Below are positions 1 through 6,905 of a stretch of DNA of 7,265 nt, in pieces. The stretch covers positions 1 through 7,265 of the forward strand of contig JAEWWY010000337.1 in assembly GCA_023458835.1 (NCBI GenBank). The letters are read 5' to 3'. The notes beneath the pieces were generated by a model. It was given only the letters and a program-made list of their open reading frames with translations. It was not told the origin of the DNA and did not search any database. Origin of the DNA: Bacillota bacterium. Lineage in GTDB: Bacteria > Bacillota > Clostridia > Christensenellales > Aristaeellaceae. Each line of letters opens with the position of its first letter. Positions within the stretch are counted from its first letter, which is position 1. Made by a program: the position numbers and the translations under genes.

Positions 1-1165
1 CCTCCGCCGGCGCTCCCTCTACCAGCACGCCATGGAGCACAAGCTTGTAATCGCCCTCCCGCAGGGCGGTCTGCCCGTCCATCTCCCAGAAGATCCGCCG
101 GCTGTTCACGGGCCCGCTCTTCGTGAGCAGCGGCAGTATGTTCTGCCCGTCCACGCGGCAGCGCCCGGGGTCTTTGCCCGCGGCCGCCAGAAGGGTGGGG
201 AACAGGTCCATAGAGGCGCAGGGGGCGTCGATGACCTGCCCCGGGCCGATCCGCCCGGGCCAGGCAATGATGGCCGGCACACGGATGCCGCCCTCGAACA
301 GGCTGAACTTGTGCCCTTTGAACTGCCCGCTCTGCCCGCCGTAATACGGATCCTCGCGCCCGTCCAGCCAGTTGCGCGACTCCCGGGACGGGCCGTTGTC
401 GCTCTGGAAATACATGATGGTGTTTTCGAGCAGGCCCTGGCGCTCAAGCTCCGCCCGCAGCTCGCCCACTCCGTCATCCACGGCGCTGATCATCGCCGCC
501 ATGACCTGCCGGTCCCAGGGCAGGTGCGAAAAGCGCCGCATGTATTTTTCCGGCGCGTGCATGGGGTAGTGGGGCGCGTTGTAGGCAACGTACAGCAGGA
601 AGGGCTCCTCTCTGTGCGCCCGTATGAAGTCCACGCTCTTTTCGGTGATCAGCTCGGTCAGGTATTGCCCGTTATAGCTGACCTCACGGTCGTTCTCCCA
701 CAGGTCATGGGTTGGATTCGTATGGCCGTCGGCCATGCCCCAATAGAAGATGTGGGAATAATAGTCGACGCAGCCCGCCATGAACCCAAAGAAGCTGTCA
801 AAGCCATTTTCAAGCGGGCGGCTTTGCTCGCTCAGCCCCAGATGCCATTTGCCCACGATGCCGGTTTGATAACCCAGCGCCTTTGCCTCCGCTGCGATCG
901 TGGGCACGGCGGGCGTCAGCCCCCTGGCGCGGCGGTGCCCCGCCAGGATGGAGCGCACCCCCGCATAGCCGGGATACCGCCCGGTGAGCAGCGCCGCCCG
1001 GGAGGGCGAGCAGACCGGGGAATTGGCATACATGCAGGAAAAGCGCGCGCCGCCGGCCGCCATCGCGTCCAGGTGCGGGGTGACAAAATCCGTCGCCCCC
1101 ATGCAGCTCAAATCGCCGTAGCCCTGGTCGTCCGTCATGATGATGATGATATTGGGCCTTGTCAT
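1..1165 (-). CDS. Cys-type sulfatase, cytoplasmic, C-terminus cut by window edge
   Basis: This is a family S1 (alkaline phosphatase superfamily) sulfatase that hydrolyses a sulfate ester; 388 residues are visible and the frame is open to the left edge, where perhaps 60-120 residues are missing. The N-terminus MTRPNIIIIMTDDQGYGDL carries the metal-binding Asp pair (D12, D13). The signature CSPSR at residues 52-56 supplies Cys52, the residue converted to formylglycine. GKWHLG at 105-110 gives Lys106 and His108. NAPHYP (His199), SDNG (Asp256, Asn257) and GHKFSLFEGGIRVP (Lys286) complete the active site. The DYYSH stretch and overall layout resemble arylsulfatase A/B and GalNAc-sulfatases, but the substrate cannot be read from sequence. 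There is no signal peptide: the first beta strand starts at residue 5. The start overlaps the OppF-type stop as ATGA, with AAAGGAGG seven bases upstream. Maturation should need an anaerobic sulfatase-maturating enzyme, which is not in the window. Family call is firm; substrate unknown. Confidence 0.95.
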   Translation of the reverse strand, partial: MTRPNIIIIMTDDQGYGDLSCMGATDFVTPHLDAMAAGGARFSCMYANSPVCSPSRAALLTGRYPGYAGVRSILAGHRRARGLTPAVPTIAAEAKALGYQTGIVGKWHLGLSEQSRPLENGFDSFFGFMAGCVDYYSHIFYWGMADGHTNPTHDLWENDREVSYNGQYLTELITEKSVDFIRAHREEPFLLYVAYNAPHYPMHAPEKYMRRFSHLPWDRQVMAAMISAVDDGVGELRAELERQGLLENTIMYFQSDNGPSRESRNWLDGREDPYYGGQSGQFKGHKFSLFEGGIRVPAIIAWPGRIGPGQVIDAPCASMDLFPTLLAAAGKDPGRCRVDGQNILPLLTKSGPVNSRRIFWEMDGQTALREGDYKLVLHGVLVEGAPAE

Positions 1166-2193
1166 GCCGTCTCCTCCTTTGCGGCGTAGATGCCGATATC
1201 GGCCAGGGGACGAGGCACACTGTCCCTGCCCTCATATAAAAAGCACTTGACCCGGCGGCTTCCCACCGTGTAATCCTCAGGAATCCGGCTACGGCAGCGC
1301 TCCATGGCAAGGGGGCATCTGCTGCAAAACAGGCAGTCCGTTTGAGGGGATTTGATGTCGGGCAGTTCCTCGCTGGCCTGAATCGTGACGCTGTCCTGCC
1401 GGAAGGGCTCGGGGGTGCTGTTGAGCAAAAGCACGGTGTACGGATGGTACGGGGCAGCGATGATCTCGTCCACCCTCCCGTATTCCACTGCGTTGCCCGC
1501 GTACATGACCACCATATCATCGGCAATATAGCGGGCTCCGGCCAGGTTGTGGGTGATATACATCATTGTCAGGCGCTTTTTTTCCTTCAGGTCCAGCAGC
1601 AGGTTCATGATATCGATGCCGATGGATACGTCCAGCATGCTGGTCGGCTCATCCGCCACCAGGATATCCGGCTCCACCGCCAGCGCCCTGGCGATGACGA
1701 TCCGCTGCCGCTGCCCGCCTGAAAGCTGGGCGGGATGCTTGCCCATAAAATCCCTCGGCGGCGTAAGCCCCACAAGGATCAGGAGCTGCTCCACCCGGTC
1801 CTGCACTTCCCGGTCTGAAAGAGCCGGAAAATGCAGCGTGACCGCACGGGAGATGATGCCCCTGACCGTATGCGCGGGGTTTAGGGAGGCAAAGGGGTCC
1901 TGGAAGATCATTTGAATGTTGGAATGCCATTTTTTGATTTCCCGCCTGTTTTGGACCTTGGCAATATCGCACCCGTCGACGAGGATCGCCCCCTCCGTCG
2001 GGTCATACAGCTTCATCAGCATGCGCGCCATGGTGGTTTTGCCGCAGCCGCTTTCGCCTACCACGGCAAGGATCTCGCCTTCCCGGATATCAAAGCTGAC
2101 GCCGTTCACCGCCCGGATATACGATTTGCGGAGCAGCCCGCCGCCGGGGAAATACTTTTTGACGTTCCGAAACGATATTTTCGCCTGTGCCAT
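1162..2193 (-). CDS. ABC transporter ATPase, OppF/DppF type
   Basis: This is the second ATPase subunit of the importer, 343 residues, which would hydrolyse ATP at the membrane with the OppD-type partner. Visible motifs are: Walker A GESGCGKT at 46-53, Q-loop Gln98 in IFQDPFASLNP, signature LSGGQRQR at 157-164, Walker B ending in ADEP at 180-183, and the switch His215. The H-loop reads THN rather than the common THD. The C-terminal region has the Cys-rich motif of the oligopeptide/dipeptide family (Cys287, 290, 293, 300, 317), the site of an iron-sulfur cluster in some relatives. The start at 2193 is chosen because GGAGGTG lies five bases upstream and the OppD-type stop is only two bases away. 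A longer in-frame start at 2280 would overlap the previous gene by 85 bases and has no need to be used. The 3' end overlaps the sulfatase by four bases. Bound substrate is not set by this subunit. Confidence 0.95.
   Translation of the reverse strand: MAQAKISFRNVKKYFPGGGLLRKSYIRAVNGVSFDIREGEILAVVGESGCGKTTMARMLMKLYDPTEGAILVDGCDIAKVQNRREIKKWHSNIQMIFQDPFASLNPAHTVRGIISRAVTLHFPALSDREVQDRVEQLLILVGLTPPRDFMGKHPAQLSGGQRQRIVIARALAVEPDILVADEPTSMLDVSIGIDIMNLLLDLKEKKRLTMMYITHNLAGARYIADDMVVMYAGNAVEYGRVDEIIAAPYHPYTVLLLNSTPEPFRQDSVTIQASEELPDIKSPQTDCLFCSRCPLAMERCRSRIPEDYTVGSRRVKCFLYEGRDSVPRPLADIGIYAAKEETA
1173..1180 (-). promoter_or_regulatory. Ribosome-binding site of the sulfatase inside the OppF-type gene
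   Basis: AAAGGAGG lies seven bases before the sulfatase ATG (1163-1165). It is formed by the last codons of the OppF-type gene (Lys-Glu-Glu-Thr-Ala), and the two genes share ATGA. This supports translational coupling, fixes the sulfatase start, and shows that the sulfatase belongs to the transporter operon. Confidence 0.8.
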
Positions 2194-2195
2194 GC

Positions 2196-3167
2196 TCACA
2201 CCTCCGATGCGCAGGGATGATAGCACGCGCAGGCGTGCATCTCGCCCAGGGGTTCCAACGGGGGATGCGCCGTTTGGCACTTTTCCGTGCGCCGGTGGCA
2301 GCGGTCATAAAACAGGCAGCCCGGGGGAGGCGTGATCAGGTCCGGCACGCTGCCCGGAATGCCATGCAGCCGCTTTTTTTCCCCCAGCAGGGACGGGAAT
2401 GCCTTCAAAAGCCCCTGGGCGTAAGGATGGGCGCCACACTCCCGCAGCGCCAAGGAGGGGGCCAGCTCCACCAGCCTGCCAGCATACATGATGCCGATGC
2501 GGTCGCATATTTCCAGCATCAGCGGCAGGTCATGGGTGATGAACAGGATGGAAAATCCCATTTTCCGCTTGAGCTGTGTGATCCGGCGGATGATGTTGTA
2601 CTGCACCACCACATCAAGGGCCGTTGTGGGCTCGTCGAAAATAATAAGGTCCGGCTTCAGCGCCATGGCCATGGCGATCACCACGCGCTGGCGCATGCCG
2701 CCGGAAAGCTCATGGGGATAGGCTTTGACCCGGTCCCTGGGGAGGTTGACAAGCGCCAGCAGTTCCCCAACGCGGTCAAGCGCCTCCTGCCGGGAGACGT
2801 TTTGATGCGCCAGAATGGTGTCGGCAAGCTGGCTGCCGATGGTGACGACAGGGTTCAGGTTGTTCATCGCGCTTTGGAGCACCATGCTTGTTTTGTCCCA
2901 GCGGAAAAGCCGGAGCCCTTCCTTGTCCAGGGAGAGCACGTTCCGGCCGCAAAAATCCACCTCGCCGCCGGCAATGGTCGCCGCGCCCTTGAGCAGGCGC
3001 ATCACGGCAAAGGCGATGGTGGACTTGCCGCAGCCGCTTTCTCCCGCCAGCCCGAAAAACTCCCCGCGGCGAATGTCGAAGCTGACATCGGAAACGGCCT
3101 GGACGCTGCCCCGCTCCGCCCGGTACGTGACCGACAGGTGCTTGACGCTCAATAATATTTCTTCCAT
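2196..3167 (-). CDS. ABC transporter ATPase, OppD/DppD type
   Basis: This is the first ATPase subunit of the Opp/Dpp-class importer, 323 residues, cytoplasmic and membrane-associated. Walker A is GESGCGKS at 42-49, the Q-loop is Gln98 in VLQSAMNNLNP, the signature is LSGGMRQR at 154-161, Walker B is PDLIIFDEP at 172-180, the D-loop follows as ALD, and the switch His is 212. The C-terminal family domain has PGCLFYDRC with further Cys at 297, 313, 315 and 319, again matching the motif that can hold an iron-sulfur cluster. The QSAMNNLNP form of the Q-loop, in place of the usual QDP, is frequent among OppD-type subunits, including those paired with oligosaccharide-binding proteins, so it does not decide between peptide and sugar. 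The start at 3167 (MEEILL) is preferred to the in-frame ATG at 3191 because a perfect AAGGAGGT sits between them. It is followed after two bases by the OppF-type start. Confidence 0.95.
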   Translation of the reverse strand: MEEILLSVKHLSVTYRAERGSVQAVSDVSFDIRRGEFFGLAGESGCGKSTIAFAVMRLLKGAATIAGGEVDFCGRNVLSLDKEGLRLFRWDKTSMVLQSAMNNLNPVVTIGSQLADTILAHQNVSRQEALDRVGELLALVNLPRDRVKAYPHELSGGMRQRVVIAMAMALKPDLIIFDEPTTALDVVVQYNIIRRITQLKRKMGFSILFITHDLPLMLEICDRIGIMYAGRLVELAPSLALRECGAHPYAQGLLKAFPSLLGEKKRLHGIPGSVPDLITPPPGCLFYDRCHRRTEKCQTAHPPLEPLGEMHACACYHPCASEV

Positions 3168-3176
3168 AACGGGGCG

Positions 3177-3184
3177 ACCTCCTT
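3177..3184 (-). promoter_or_regulatory. Ribosome-binding site deciding the OppD-type start
   Basis: AAGGAGGT ends nine bases before the ATG at 3165-3167. The alternative ATG at 3189-3191 overlaps the OppC-type stop as ATGA but has no purine-rich SD before it, and the SD itself would lie within its first codons. The downstream ATG is therefore the likelier start. Confidence 0.75.
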
Positions 3185-3187
3185 GGT

Positions 3188-4075
3188 TCATAGCTTGACA
3201 GCGCCGCCGCGGTCATTGGCGTACAGGTCCAGAAAGGAATTGCCGATCAGCATGAAGCTGTACCCCAGGGTCGCGATGCAGATGCCCGGCGGCAGGATCC
3301 ACCACCATGCGCTGTATAAAATCGCGCCGTTGTCAAAGGCGATGGCAAGGATTTTTCCCCAACTGATGAGCGCGGGGTCGCCGATGCCCAAAAAGCTCAG
3401 GGAAGCCTCCGCCAGCATGGCGGAGGTAATGACCATGACCATGTTTGCGGTGACGACGGGGATGATGTTGGGAAGAATCTCCCTGAACATGATTTCCCCG
3501 CTGCCCATGCCCAGGGCTTTGGCGGCGTCCACGTAATCCCGGCGGGATTCGGTCAGTGTCTGCGAACGGATCGAGCGCGCCATCCACATCCAACTGAGCG
3601 CGCCGATGATGAAGATGGTATTGGATATGCCCATGGTGGGCAGCAGGGAAGAGATCACGATCATAAAGGCAAGCATGGGGATGGTCAAAAACACATCCAC
3701 GATGCGCATGAGCACCTCGCCCGCCACGCCGCCCTTGTAGCCCGAAAGCAGGCCGACCGCCGTGCCGATCAGGCTTGTGAGGAAGCCTGCCAGAAGGCCG
3801 ACGGTAAGCGTTACCCGCGTGCCGTGGACCAATTGGGAAAAAATGTCCTGGCCATAGCTGTTGACGCCAAGCACATGCTCCGCGCCGGGCTTTTCCCAGG
3901 GCATGAAGTTAATGAACTTCGGGGGATACGGGGCGATCCGGTCCGCAAAAATGGCAATGATGCCAAAGAACAAAATGATCAGCAGGCCGACCTTTGCCCG
4001 CGTATTGCGCAATATGTATTTGCGCACCACCGCGTACCATCCGGAAGGCTGCCTTTGCTTACTTGCTTGCTGCAT
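3188..4075 (-). CDS. ABC transporter permease, OppC/DppC type
   Basis: This is an integral membrane subunit of the importer, 295 residues, the normal size for OppC. It has a basic cytoplasmic N-terminus, a first membrane segment at about 29-46 (OppC_N region), then the conserved stretch HVLGVNSYGQDIF (67-79) just ahead of the BPD_transp_1 core. Further hydrophobic segments are at about 89-111, 124-147, 151-168, 203-224 and 259-281. The EAA loop that contacts the ATPases is visible as YVDAAKALGMGSGEIMFREI at 181-200. ASLSFLGIGDP (224-234) is a family hallmark. The start has TAAGGAGGG upstream, where the SD overlaps the OppB-type stop codon TAA; the gap to that gene is 14 bp. It should form a heterodimer with the OppB-type subunit. 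Substrate is not evident. Confidence 0.95.
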   Translation of the reverse strand: MQQASKQRQPSGWYAVVRKYILRNTRAKVGLLIILFFGIIAIFADRIAPYPPKFINFMPWEKPGAEHVLGVNSYGQDIFSQLVHGTRVTLTVGLLAGFLTSLIGTAVGLLSGYKGGVAGEVLMRIVDVFLTIPMLAFMIVISSLLPTMGISNTIFIIGALSWMWMARSIRSQTLTESRRDYVDAAKALGMGSGEIMFREILPNIIPVVTANMVMVITSAMLAEASLSFLGIGDPALISWGKILAIAFDNGAILYSAWWWILPPGICIATLGYSFMLIGNSFLDLYANDRGGAVKL

Positions 4076-4089
4076 GCTTGATGCCCTCC

Positions 4090-5115
4090 TTAAGACAGCG
4101 ATACCCGCGGGTCGATAAAAGGATAGATGACGTCCGCCAGGAAATTGAGGGCCACGACGCTGAGGGCAATGATGGAAAAGCAGCCCTGGATCAGCGGATA
4201 GTCGTGGCTCAGGATCGCATTCATGATCGTCAGCCCGATGCCGGGATAGGAAAAAATGATCTCCGTGGCGATGGCGCCGCCCACCGCCGAGCCCAGCGAG
4301 AGCATCAGGCCCGTAAAGGAGGGCAGCAGCGCGTTGCGCAGCGCGTACTTGCCCAGGATCGTGCGGCGGCGGAGCCCTTTCGCCTGGGCCAGGGTGATGT
4401 AGTCCTCGGAAAAAATCTGAAGGATGTTGGAGCGCATCATGACCATGCGGCCTGCCAGCGATACAACGATCAGCGACAGAACGGGCAAAAACGCGTGATA
4501 CGCCACCTTGCCGATCATCGCGTACCAGGGGATATTATCGGCCAGGCCCGCCGGCAGCGCATGCCCCATGGGAAACCAGCCCAGGCTATATGCCAGGAAC
4601 ATGAGGATGATCATGCCAATAAAGAAGTAGGGGGTGGATTGCACATAGAAGGACGCCCCGACGATAACGTTGTCAAACCAGCTTCCTTTTTTCAGCGCCG
4701 CGATGGTGCCCAGCACCCATGCCAGGGCAAAGGAGATCAGCGTGGAGGAAAGCACAATGAGCAGCGTCCAGGGCATGGCCTGGGTGATGATGGCGGAGAC
4801 GGGAACGGGGAATGTGGAAAAGGAAATGCCCAGGTTCCCTTTGAGCAGGTTTCCAAAATACAGCACATATTGCTCAAAAAGCGATTTATCCAGCCCGAAC
4901 TGCACCTTGAGCCTCTCCGCGTATTCCAGGGAGCCCAGGGCGCTTTGGCTGGCCATCAGGTCCGCGGGATCGCCGCCCATGAGCCGGGGCAGCAGGAAAT
5001 TGATCGTCAGCGCGATCCACAGGGTGAACAGCGCGCTGAATATCCTGCGCGCGAAATAGGATGCCTTGATGTTCCTCACATGAACCGACCGCCTTCTCCC
5101 AGCACTTGCAAGCAT
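4090..5115 (-). CDS. ABC transporter permease, OppB/DppB type
   Basis: This is the other membrane subunit, 341 residues from the first ATG. After a basic N-terminus come a membrane segment at about 25-44, the family GDP motif (48-50), a long loop before residue 113, and hydrophobic segments at about 115-140, 152-178, 207-226, 266-286 and 308-330. The EAA loop is at about 239-261 (YITLAQAKGLRRR then KYALRNALLP), and the protein ends with the typical YPFIDPR. The start is uncertain. The ATG at 5115 lies right after the terminator T-run and has no good SD. A GTG at 5079 would give MRNIKASYFARR, closer to the usual OppB N-terminus, with a modest AGAAGGCGG upstream. Because an intrinsic terminator separates it from the binding-protein gene, this gene and those after it probably depend on read-through, unless an unseen internal promoter exists. 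Confidence 0.94.
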   Translation of the reverse strand: MLASAGRRRSVHVRNIKASYFARRIFSALFTLWIALTINFLLPRLMGGDPADLMASQSALGSLEYAERLKVQFGLDKSLFEQYVLYFGNLLKGNLGISFSTFPVPVSAIITQAMPWTLLIVLSSTLISFALAWVLGTIAALKKGSWFDNVIVGASFYVQSTPYFFIGMIILMFLAYSLGWFPMGHALPAGLADNIPWYAMIGKVAYHAFLPVLSLIVVSLAGRMVMMRSNILQIFSEDYITLAQAKGLRRRTILGKYALRNALLPSFTGLMLSLGSAVGGAIATEIIFSYPGIGLTIMNAILSHDYPLIQGCFSIIALSVVALNFLADVIYPFIDPRVSLS

Positions 5116-5124
5116 CCTGGGCGT

Positions 5125-5170
5125 AAAAAAAACCGGCGGCGCCGCGGCAGGCCCGCTGCGCCGCCTGTTT
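5125..5170 (-). terminator. Intrinsic terminator between binding-protein and permease genes
   Basis: Read on the - strand, GGCGGCGC pairs with GCGCCGCC (8 bp). An A/G mismatch follows, then GCGG pairs with CCGC around the loop GCCTG. Eight consecutive T follow two bases after the stem (5132-5125). The outer bases AAAC and GTTT can extend the stem past one mismatch. It starts about 20 bases after the stop codon of the binding-protein gene, and the OppB-type start lies about nine bases beyond the T-run. The placement is that of a partial terminator tuning expression within a transporter operon. Read on the + strand there is no U-tract after the stem, so it should work in one direction only. Confidence 0.85.
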
Positions 5171-5189
5171 GAAGGAGCTTCTTATTCGT

Positions 5190-6794
5190 TTACGGGCAGA
5201 AAATGCTGATGAGATTCGGAATGCTCTTGACAGGCACGTCCGTGCGCCAGCCGCTGATGCGGTTGCCGTCATAGTAGGGAACGTGATCGCCGGAGTTGTA
5301 CATGGGCAGGCCCACATAATCGTTGGCGATGATCGTCTGCGCCTGGTAGTAGAGCTCCTTTTGCCGGGCGGCGTCGGTTTCGGTGGCAACGGTGTCCAGG
5401 ATTTTGTCCAGTTCCGGGTTGCGGTAGCGGAAATGATTGTTGCCCGGCGCCGCCTGGCCCGAGGGCGCGGTCATGCCGGAATGGAAGCAGGAATTAAGCG
5501 CCGCGTACGGGTCGGCGGGGAACTGGAAGTTGTTCTGCAGCAGGTCGAACTTGCCCTGCTGGCGAAGGGTCGCCAGCTCCGCCCAGGTGGCCAGCTTCGG
5601 GATGATCTCAATGCCGATGTTCAGCAGCCACTGCTGGATCATGCCGGCCTCCATCTGCTGGGCAGGGGCGCCGGAGGCGTTGTGATAGGTAAAGGAGAGG
5701 CGGCGGCCGTCCTTCTGATACACGCCGTCTTCGCCCAGCGTGTATCCCGCGGCCTCCAGGACGGCCCTGGCGCCCGCCGGGTCATAGGTCAAAAGCGCGT
5801 TGGCTTCCTCATTGACCAGGTCGCCGAACAAATCGGGCAGCCAGGCCATATTGATGGGGAACACGCCGTTGTATTCCGCTTTGGTGATGAGGCTTGTCTG
5901 ATCGACGGCCATGCACATCGCCTTGCGGACGGCCACGTCGGCCAGGGATTCGTTTTCCTGGTTCATGCAGACCACCCAGTTGGTCAGCCCGGCATATATC
6001 TGCATGTTTGCGTTAGGCTTGGTCAAAAATTCCGGGATGTTGGACATGGTGATGGTGCCCATGGTCATATCCACCTCGCCCTTGAGCAGCGCCAGGGAAA
6101 GGTTCGGGGAGGAGTTGTACATCATAATTAGCAACTCGTCCACATGCGGGGCGCCCAGGAAATAATCCTTGTTCGCCTCAAACTGGATGTCGGTGCCCAC
6201 GGTCGCCTTGCGCCACTTGAAAGCGCCGGTGCCCACGGGGGCCTCATTGAGATACTCGGCCACATTGCCAACGCCGGACCAGATATGCTGGGGCACGATA
6301 TACAGCTCCGCGATATAGGAAAGAAGCGAGGGGAACGCGCCCTTGCATTTGACGGTCACTTCGCTGCCGTTGGCGGTAATGCTCTCAAAGCGGTTCCACA
6401 GGCCGTATACGTCCAGCGTCGTGTCTTTGATCATATTGTAGGTGAAAATGACATCCTCCGCGTCAAAGGCCTCTCCGTCGTGCCACTTGACGCCCTCGCG
6501 AAGCTTGAAGGTCATGGCGCTGTAGTCCTCGTTCCATGACCATTCCTCCGCCAGCATGGGGATGTATTCGCCCGCCAGGGGGTTGAAGTAGACCAGCGGG
6601 TCATACATCAGCGTGCGCAGGTTGCCGTTCCATGTGCCCGTTGTGACGTAAGGATTCTTGTTGGATAGCTGCGTGTCCAGGATGTACTCGCCGATGACAA
6701 GCCTTCCGCCGTCCTTGGCCTGGGCCGCCCCCAAGCCGGGAAGCAGGCTGACGAGCATCATAAGGGACAGGGCGATGCCGAGGAATTTCTTCAT
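5190..6794 (-). CDS. Extracytoplasmic solute-binding protein, family 5 (OppA/DppA type)
   Basis: This is the substrate-capturing subunit of the importer, 534 residues, typical for SBP_bac_5 proteins. The N-terminus is a Sec signal peptide: MKK, a hydrophobic core at about 4-19, and a probable signal peptidase I site after AQA (residue 26). No lipobox cysteine is present; the first Cys is residue 150, so lipid anchoring is not predicted, which is unusual for a single-membrane bacterium. The family 5 hallmark is clear at 95-120, including LREGVKWHDGEAFDAEDVIF. The second lobe has VRKAMCMAVDQ (289-299), and the C-terminal part (about 455-534) has the usual NPELDKILD and a partial turn back to lobe one. 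The start at 6794 is set by AAAAGGAGG six bases upstream; an extended reading frame to 6869 would run through the promoter. A terminator follows the gene. The bound ligand, peptide or oligosaccharide, cannot be deduced. Confidence 0.95.
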   Translation of the reverse strand: MKKFLGIALSLMMLVSLLPGLGAAQAKDGGRLVIGEYILDTQLSNKNPYVTTGTWNGNLRTLMYDPLVYFNPLAGEYIPMLAEEWSWNEDYSAMTFKLREGVKWHDGEAFDAEDVIFTYNMIKDTTLDVYGLWNRFESITANGSEVTVKCKGAFPSLLSYIAELYIVPQHIWSGVGNVAEYLNEAPVGTGAFKWRKATVGTDIQFEANKDYFLGAPHVDELLIMMYNSSPNLSLALLKGEVDMTMGTITMSNIPEFLTKPNANMQIYAGLTNWVVCMNQENESLADVAVRKAMCMAVDQTSLITKAEYNGVFPINMAWLPDLFGDLVNEEANALLTYDPAGARAVLEAAGYTLGEDGVYQKDGRRLSFTYHNASGAPAQQMEAGMIQQWLLNIGIEIIPKLATWAELATLRQQGKFDLLQNNFQFPADPYAALNSCFHSGMTAPSGQAAPGNNHFRYRNPELDKILDTVATETDAARQKELYYQAQTIIANDYVGLPMYNSGDHVPYYDGNRISGWRTDVPVKSIPNLISIFCP

Positions 6795-6800
6795 GATAAT

Positions 6801-6809
6801 CCTCCTTTT
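6801..6809 (-). promoter_or_regulatory. Ribosome-binding site and short leader of the binding-protein gene
   Basis: AAAAGGAGG is six bases before the ATG at 6792-6794 and fixes this start. The leader from the predicted transcription start (about 6835) is only some 40 bases. It contains a small hairpin near its 5' end: GCGG (6830-6827 on the - strand), loop ACGAAA, CCGC (6820-6817). Confidence 0.8.
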
Positions 6810-6840
6810 CGATGGCGCGGTTTCGTCCGCTATATAAATT

Positions 6841-6869
6841 ATTATAGAAAAAACACTATCCACCCACAA
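6841..6869 (-). promoter_or_regulatory. Sigma-A type promoter of the transporter operon
   Basis: On the - strand a perfect -10 box TATAAT (6846-6841) is preceded, after exactly 17 bases, by TTGTGG (6869-6864), which keeps the TTG of the -35 consensus. Transcription should start near 6835. The region is markedly A+T-rich compared with the genes. The weak -35 leaves room for activation by the divergent regulator. Confidence 0.7.
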
Positions 6870-6885
6870 TGGCGTATGTTAATAT
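6857..6885 (+). promoter_or_regulatory. Possible promoter of the response-regulator gene
   Basis: On the + strand an extended -10, TGT followed by TAATAT (6880-6885, four of six to consensus), has a poor -35 candidate TATCCA (6857-6862) at 17 bases. It would start a transcript near 6892 and would overlap the divergent operon promoter. The match is weak and other AT-rich positions in 6830-6890 could serve instead. Confidence 0.25.
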
Positions 6886-6905
6886 GTTCTTGCAAAATCT
6901 TCAGG

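Noticed and set aside
32..1189. Long + strand open frame of 385 codons opposite the sulfatase
   Set aside because: It has low-complexity Arg/Pro/His/Gly-rich composition, no family motif and no SD, and it lies wholly antisense to a gene with an intact sulfatase active site. It is a by-product of G+C-rich third codon positions.
2187..3155. Long + strand open frame of 322 codons opposite the OppD-type gene, and a similar one of 320 codons at 5169-6131
   Set aside because: Both are antisense shadows of genes with complete family motifs, and their composition is atypical.
4102..4115. Perfect palindrome ACCCGCGGGT near the end of the OppB-type gene
   Set aside because: It lies within the conserved C-terminal coding region and has no loop or T-run. 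Short G+C palindromes are expected by chance at this composition.
3994..5172. Long + strand open frame of 392 codons opposite the OppB-type gene
   Set aside because: It is antisense to a clear permease and rich in Gln, His, Arg and Gly, with no recognisable domain. It also runs through the terminator hairpin.
6795..6869. Extended start of the binding protein at 6869
   Set aside because: It would translate through the TATAAT box and the leader and would bury the signal peptide 25 residues inside. The ATG at 6794 has an excellent SD and gives a standard signal peptide.
6890..6905. Possible catabolite-repression (cre) site around TTGCAAAATCTTCA
   Set aside because: The central CG and the 3' CA of the consensus are missing, so the match is too poor to call.
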